The notes below the pieces were generated by a model. The model worked only from the letters and a program-made list of their open reading frames with translations, made no database searches and had not been told where the DNA came from. The translations under genes were made by a program, and so were the position numbers. From Gautieria morchelliformis (taxonomy: Eukaryota > Basidiomycota > Agaricomycetes > Gomphales > Gomphaceae), in contig WHVA01000181.1 in NCBI GenBank assembly GCA_015179125.1, positions 1-64,000 on the forward strand: a DNA stretch of 64,000 nt, given 5' to 3'. Below are positions 61,085 through 64,000 of this stretch, piece by piece (positions within the stretch are counted from its first letter, which is position 1; each line of letters starts with the position of its first letter).

Positions 61085-61700
61085 AATTGTGGTGGCCTTG
61101 GGCACCTTGCGTGTTTGTGATTGGTTTAGGTATAACAGCCGGCATCGTGCCAGACGCCTGCCTGCCAAAAAGAGAGTGCATAGACAGTCCGTGGAATGAC
61201 AAATACGCGCTAAATGGAAGTCCAAGGAATACATGTACTCTAGAGAAAATCCAGGGCAGGATCAGGGGCCTGGCAGCTCATGGCAATGAAAAACCCTGTG
61301 GGAACGCCATGAACTCATGACCCCCTCGATCAACCTGTCAGACGCAAGTATGCAAGACCCTATTGTGATGCTCATGAGTATCAGAAATGTTTGGCCTGGA
61401 TGGAGCCCGACACCACATTAAATTGAGAGTGCGACGTACCCGATCATGATGGACACTGATATTCCCGTCGCATGCATAGCATGGCGTATATTTATACTCC
61501 ATGTGAGCGCCCTAAAGTCTGGATGCGCACGAGTATACGCAGATGTGCCAAAAGCTCCTAAACTCACTGTGCTTTACTCTAAATTTCGAGTGACCGATAA
61601 GTATTCTTTTACCCTCATATTATTACTTTCTGGGACTGAGCCAAATAGGGATGTGGATAAATTCAATCTAACACTGAGCAGTTCGAGTATGGAAAATAGA
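61085..61700 (+). repeat. dispersed repeat R1, copy 4 (long form)
   Basis: It begins at the end of unit E with TTTCAATTGTGGTGGCC and matches 31301-31984 in reverse. It includes GGAATACATGTACTC, CGCAAGTATGCAAGACCCTA, GATGGACACTGATATTCCCG and an AATAGATTA-type end that equals the end of the 136-bp tandem unit at 30892-31300. Confidence 0.65.
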
Positions 61701-62529
61701 TTACACCCGTTTGCAGTACCTAAGGCGCGCATCGGATTTGCTTCCGTTTTAGCGCGCACACTTCGAGCAACGATATCTTGCTTGATATCGCTCCAATTCG
61801 CTTGAAATCTCATATCTGAAGCTATGTGGACCATAGCTAGGGCATAGAACCAAAAAATCCGAATAAAACAAGCATTTTTTATTTTGCATTTTGGGTGCTG
61901 AGGGGGGAACAATGTCAAGCTTAGCTTACTGTATGTAGTTCAATCCAGGTTTTAATTTTGTTTGCTACTTTGTACTAATGGTGAGAAACCACTACAGGAG
62001 AATCTCCAGAAGAGGGTGTCATAGGATTGGAGAGCAAGGGCTTAGCTTCTTCTGACATTGGATCAGTGAGATCTGATGGTAGGCGTTCATTCTCGATGTC
62101 GTAGGAATGCATACAGGGGGGTTTATACACAAGCGAGGGTGAGGGTGAGGGGCGAGCATATTCGGGGGAAGGTCAGGGCGAGGTCAGGGCGAAGTAATAT
62201 ACGAATGATGCGTGATGGAGCGGGATCAGTAACGAAGGGGATTAGGGCATGGGATCAAGGTCGGATATGAGCTCAAGCTCGGGCTCGGGCTCGGGCTCGG
62301 GCGCAGGATCAGAATCACAAGTACTCGGGCACGAGTATCACAAGACACGGGCTCGGAAAAAAGGTTATACCGGTAAGTAACCGGCCAAAGGCCAGGTCCT
62401 TACACAGACCCAGTTTCCCTGATTGCACCATCAATGGGAAACATATTCTGTTCCTCTGGTCTAGTGTTGTCACAGCTTGAAAAGAGAAGGATGACGAGGA
62501 ACTTCGCATGCTGGACTCAGCTGTGCACT
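61701..62529. other. spacer with simple repeats
   Basis: No gene is recognisable. A GGGCTC hexamer array lies at about 62276-62303, and GAGGGTGAGGG and GGTCAGGGCGA repeats occur at 62135-62190. CACCATCAATGGGAAACAT (about 62426) repeats a piece of the unit A flank. Confidence 0.45.
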
Positions 62530-62642
62530 GCCTCGGCCAGCCAAAGTACGCAAGCCCCTAGTGTAATGTGCACGGGTATCAGCAGGATTTGGCCAGGGTG
62601 GAGTCTGACTCACGTTAAAATGAGTTAAACTGAGGAGACCGC
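62530..62642 (+). repeat. R1 copy 5, left part up to insertion
   Basis: Matches the reverse complement of 42133-42240 through TGAGTTAAACTGAGGAGACC and ends at the ACCGC target duplication, 62638-62642. Confidence 0.7.
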
Positions 62643-63693
62643 TGTTATGATAGACGCAATTACTTTCATTTCAAATCATCTATACATACAAAAGAAGCTA
62701 ATAAAAGGAAACAAAGAAAAAGATCAAAAAGAAATAGAAAATGACACTTACGATGGACGTCGGCGCAGACGACGGACACACAAATTTATGAATTGCTATC
62801 TTATCTACAGATTAGATTAGATACAGGGATATGGGCGTCGACCACGTGCGGCCGATCAGAGACAGCATGCCTATCGAGTGATGGCATCAGCCATGACGTC
62901 GACAGGCGCCAGGCCACAGGCACCGAGGAGGTGCGGGCACCAAACGCCGCAGAGAGGAATAGACTGCGCAGGAGCACAGGGTATTGTGGAGTGATTTGAG
63001 AATATCACCCACAATACATATACTGAATTAGCTGCCCCACAGAAAAGGCACAGAGACAGCGGCCCCATCACCAAGCCTAGCATTTATGCTAGGCAGGGCA
63101 GATTTAATTCTCATTTTCTATTTGAACTCCATGACCCGACTGGCTGACTATTATCCTAACATCATGTGGACAGGGGCTTTGTATGTTAAGTACAGATCCC
63201 TATTCCAAAGCCTAAACAATCCTGATACTATCTCCATCATCCCATGACTTTATGACTGTAATTAGTCACCCCTTAGTTACAAGTAGTTTTTTGACCCATC
63301 TGCTCACTATCGTTACCACTAATATAGTATAAATAGCTACTACAAATGTATGGACGGAATCATCCAGAATCAATTATTTTACCCCCTGAAACCACTGTAG
63401 TCTTGTTTGATAGCTACAGGGCTTGAATCTTGATAGTTTACTCCAGATCTTCGTTGAGGGTTCATTATCACTGTTTACTCTACACTGCTTCAAAAGCAAA
63501 CGCTTTTGACTTGGTTATTCCTTAGATCGACCCCATTTCCTTGTCGACATGGTCACGTGACTTCCAGCCATCTGTGCCTGACGCGTCTCAAGGGGCTTAG
63601 TCAGCATACAGGCAAAGGATGAACATAGCGGTTTCATCCGCTAAGCAATAGATCTTATTTGCTAAAGGCACCAATTGATATCTTAATCCAAAA
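62643..63693. mobile_element. 1,051-bp insertion with 5-bp target duplication (solo-LTR-like)
   Basis: It interrupts R1 exactly between two ACCGC copies (62638-62642, 63694-63698); the uninterrupted sequence is present at 41836-42260. It begins TGTTATGATAG, as many LTRs begin with TG, and has a TATA-like GTATAAATAGC at about 63330, but the end (AATCCAAAA) is not the usual CA. It has no coding capacity. A hairpin (GTATTGTGG..CCACAATAC) lies at about 62980-63017. It could be a solo LTR or another non-autonomous element. Confidence 0.65.
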
Positions 63694-64000
63694 ACCGCGA
63701 TGTACCTGATCATGATGGACACTGATATCCCAATCCCACGAATAGAGTACCATATATATATACTCCATGTGAGTGCTGTACAGTCTGGATGTGCACAAGT
63801 ATACGCGGATGTGCCAAAACCTCCTAGGCTCGCCGCTTGTCCAGCTATCTGTCTTCAAGATACCCACATGCCGACTCGGAGCATCGTACAGTCTCGACAC
63901 TCATAATGATCCGCAAATGTCATGCCAAAGTACAGTCTGTATGACTGCGGCGTGCCAATCCGAGGCCGCCGTCACGGTCTATCTTCAATCTTCGAGTTGT
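63694..64000 (+). repeat. R1 copy 5, right part, runs off the window
   Basis: Continues the R1 sequence after the insertion, from GATGGACACTGATATCCCAA to TCTTCAATCTTCGAGTTGT, matching the reverse complement of 41836-42150. The copy is cut by the window end. Confidence 0.7.

Noticed and set aside
1..64000. CRISPR array, bacterial operon signals or tRNA genes
   Set aside because: Introns and gene families are fungal, no regularly spaced repeat array exists, and I found no convincing tRNA fold by eye.

Overview
This window is basidiomycete fungal DNA, most likely from a wood- or litter-decaying mushroom (Agaricomycetes). Genes are split by many 40-150 nt GT-AG introns, and the content is typical of that class: glyoxal oxidase, GH79 glycosidase, a basidiomycete-type sesquiterpene synthase, and DUF6533 and DUF6589 proteins. 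Exon models were built by hand from splice sites, reading frame and recalled family conservation; nothing was searched or computed.

Region 1 (1-19.5 kb) holds the resident genes. They are a glyoxal oxidase (1468-3744, -), a GH79 glycosidase (13253-15510, +, ten exons, 529 aa), a GPHR-type membrane protein (15767-18033, -) and, divergently from the last, a conserved hypothetical gene (18386-19469, +). Between the first two sits a 6.2-kb unit (6545-12708). It carries two intact convergent genes, a DUF6589 protein of 902 aa and a RecQ-like DEAH helicase of 764 aa, with stops only 36 bp apart. Inverted terminal sequences sharing a 38-bp identical core bound it. This looks like a two-gene DNA transposon and is the best candidate for an under-described system.

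Region 2 (19.5-31 kb) is gene-poor. It has a 254-bp MITE, the first of five DUF6533 membrane-protein genes (A), an isolated sesquiterpene synthase (25898-27070, -, 355 aa) and a conserved hypothetical gene with a frame jump (29653-30791, +).

Region 3 (31-64 kb) is a mosaic of segmental duplications. A recurring unit contains a GC-rich gene and a DUF6533 gene transcribed divergently, often followed by a dispersed repeat called R1 here. DUF6533 copies are A +, B -, C -, D + and E +. Of three GC-rich partner copies, only the one at 35451 keeps its start and frame. Between units lie a near-complete PIF/Harbinger element (38533-41398) with transposase and Myb/SANT-like protein, a truncated Helitron ORF (DUF6570), an OXA1-like 5' fragment, a decayed coiled-coil gene, and a 1,051-bp insertion with a 5-bp target-site duplication inside R1.

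In outline, oxidative and glycolytic secreted enzymes and housekeeping membrane genes on the left give way rightward to transposons and recently amplified membrane-protein genes.
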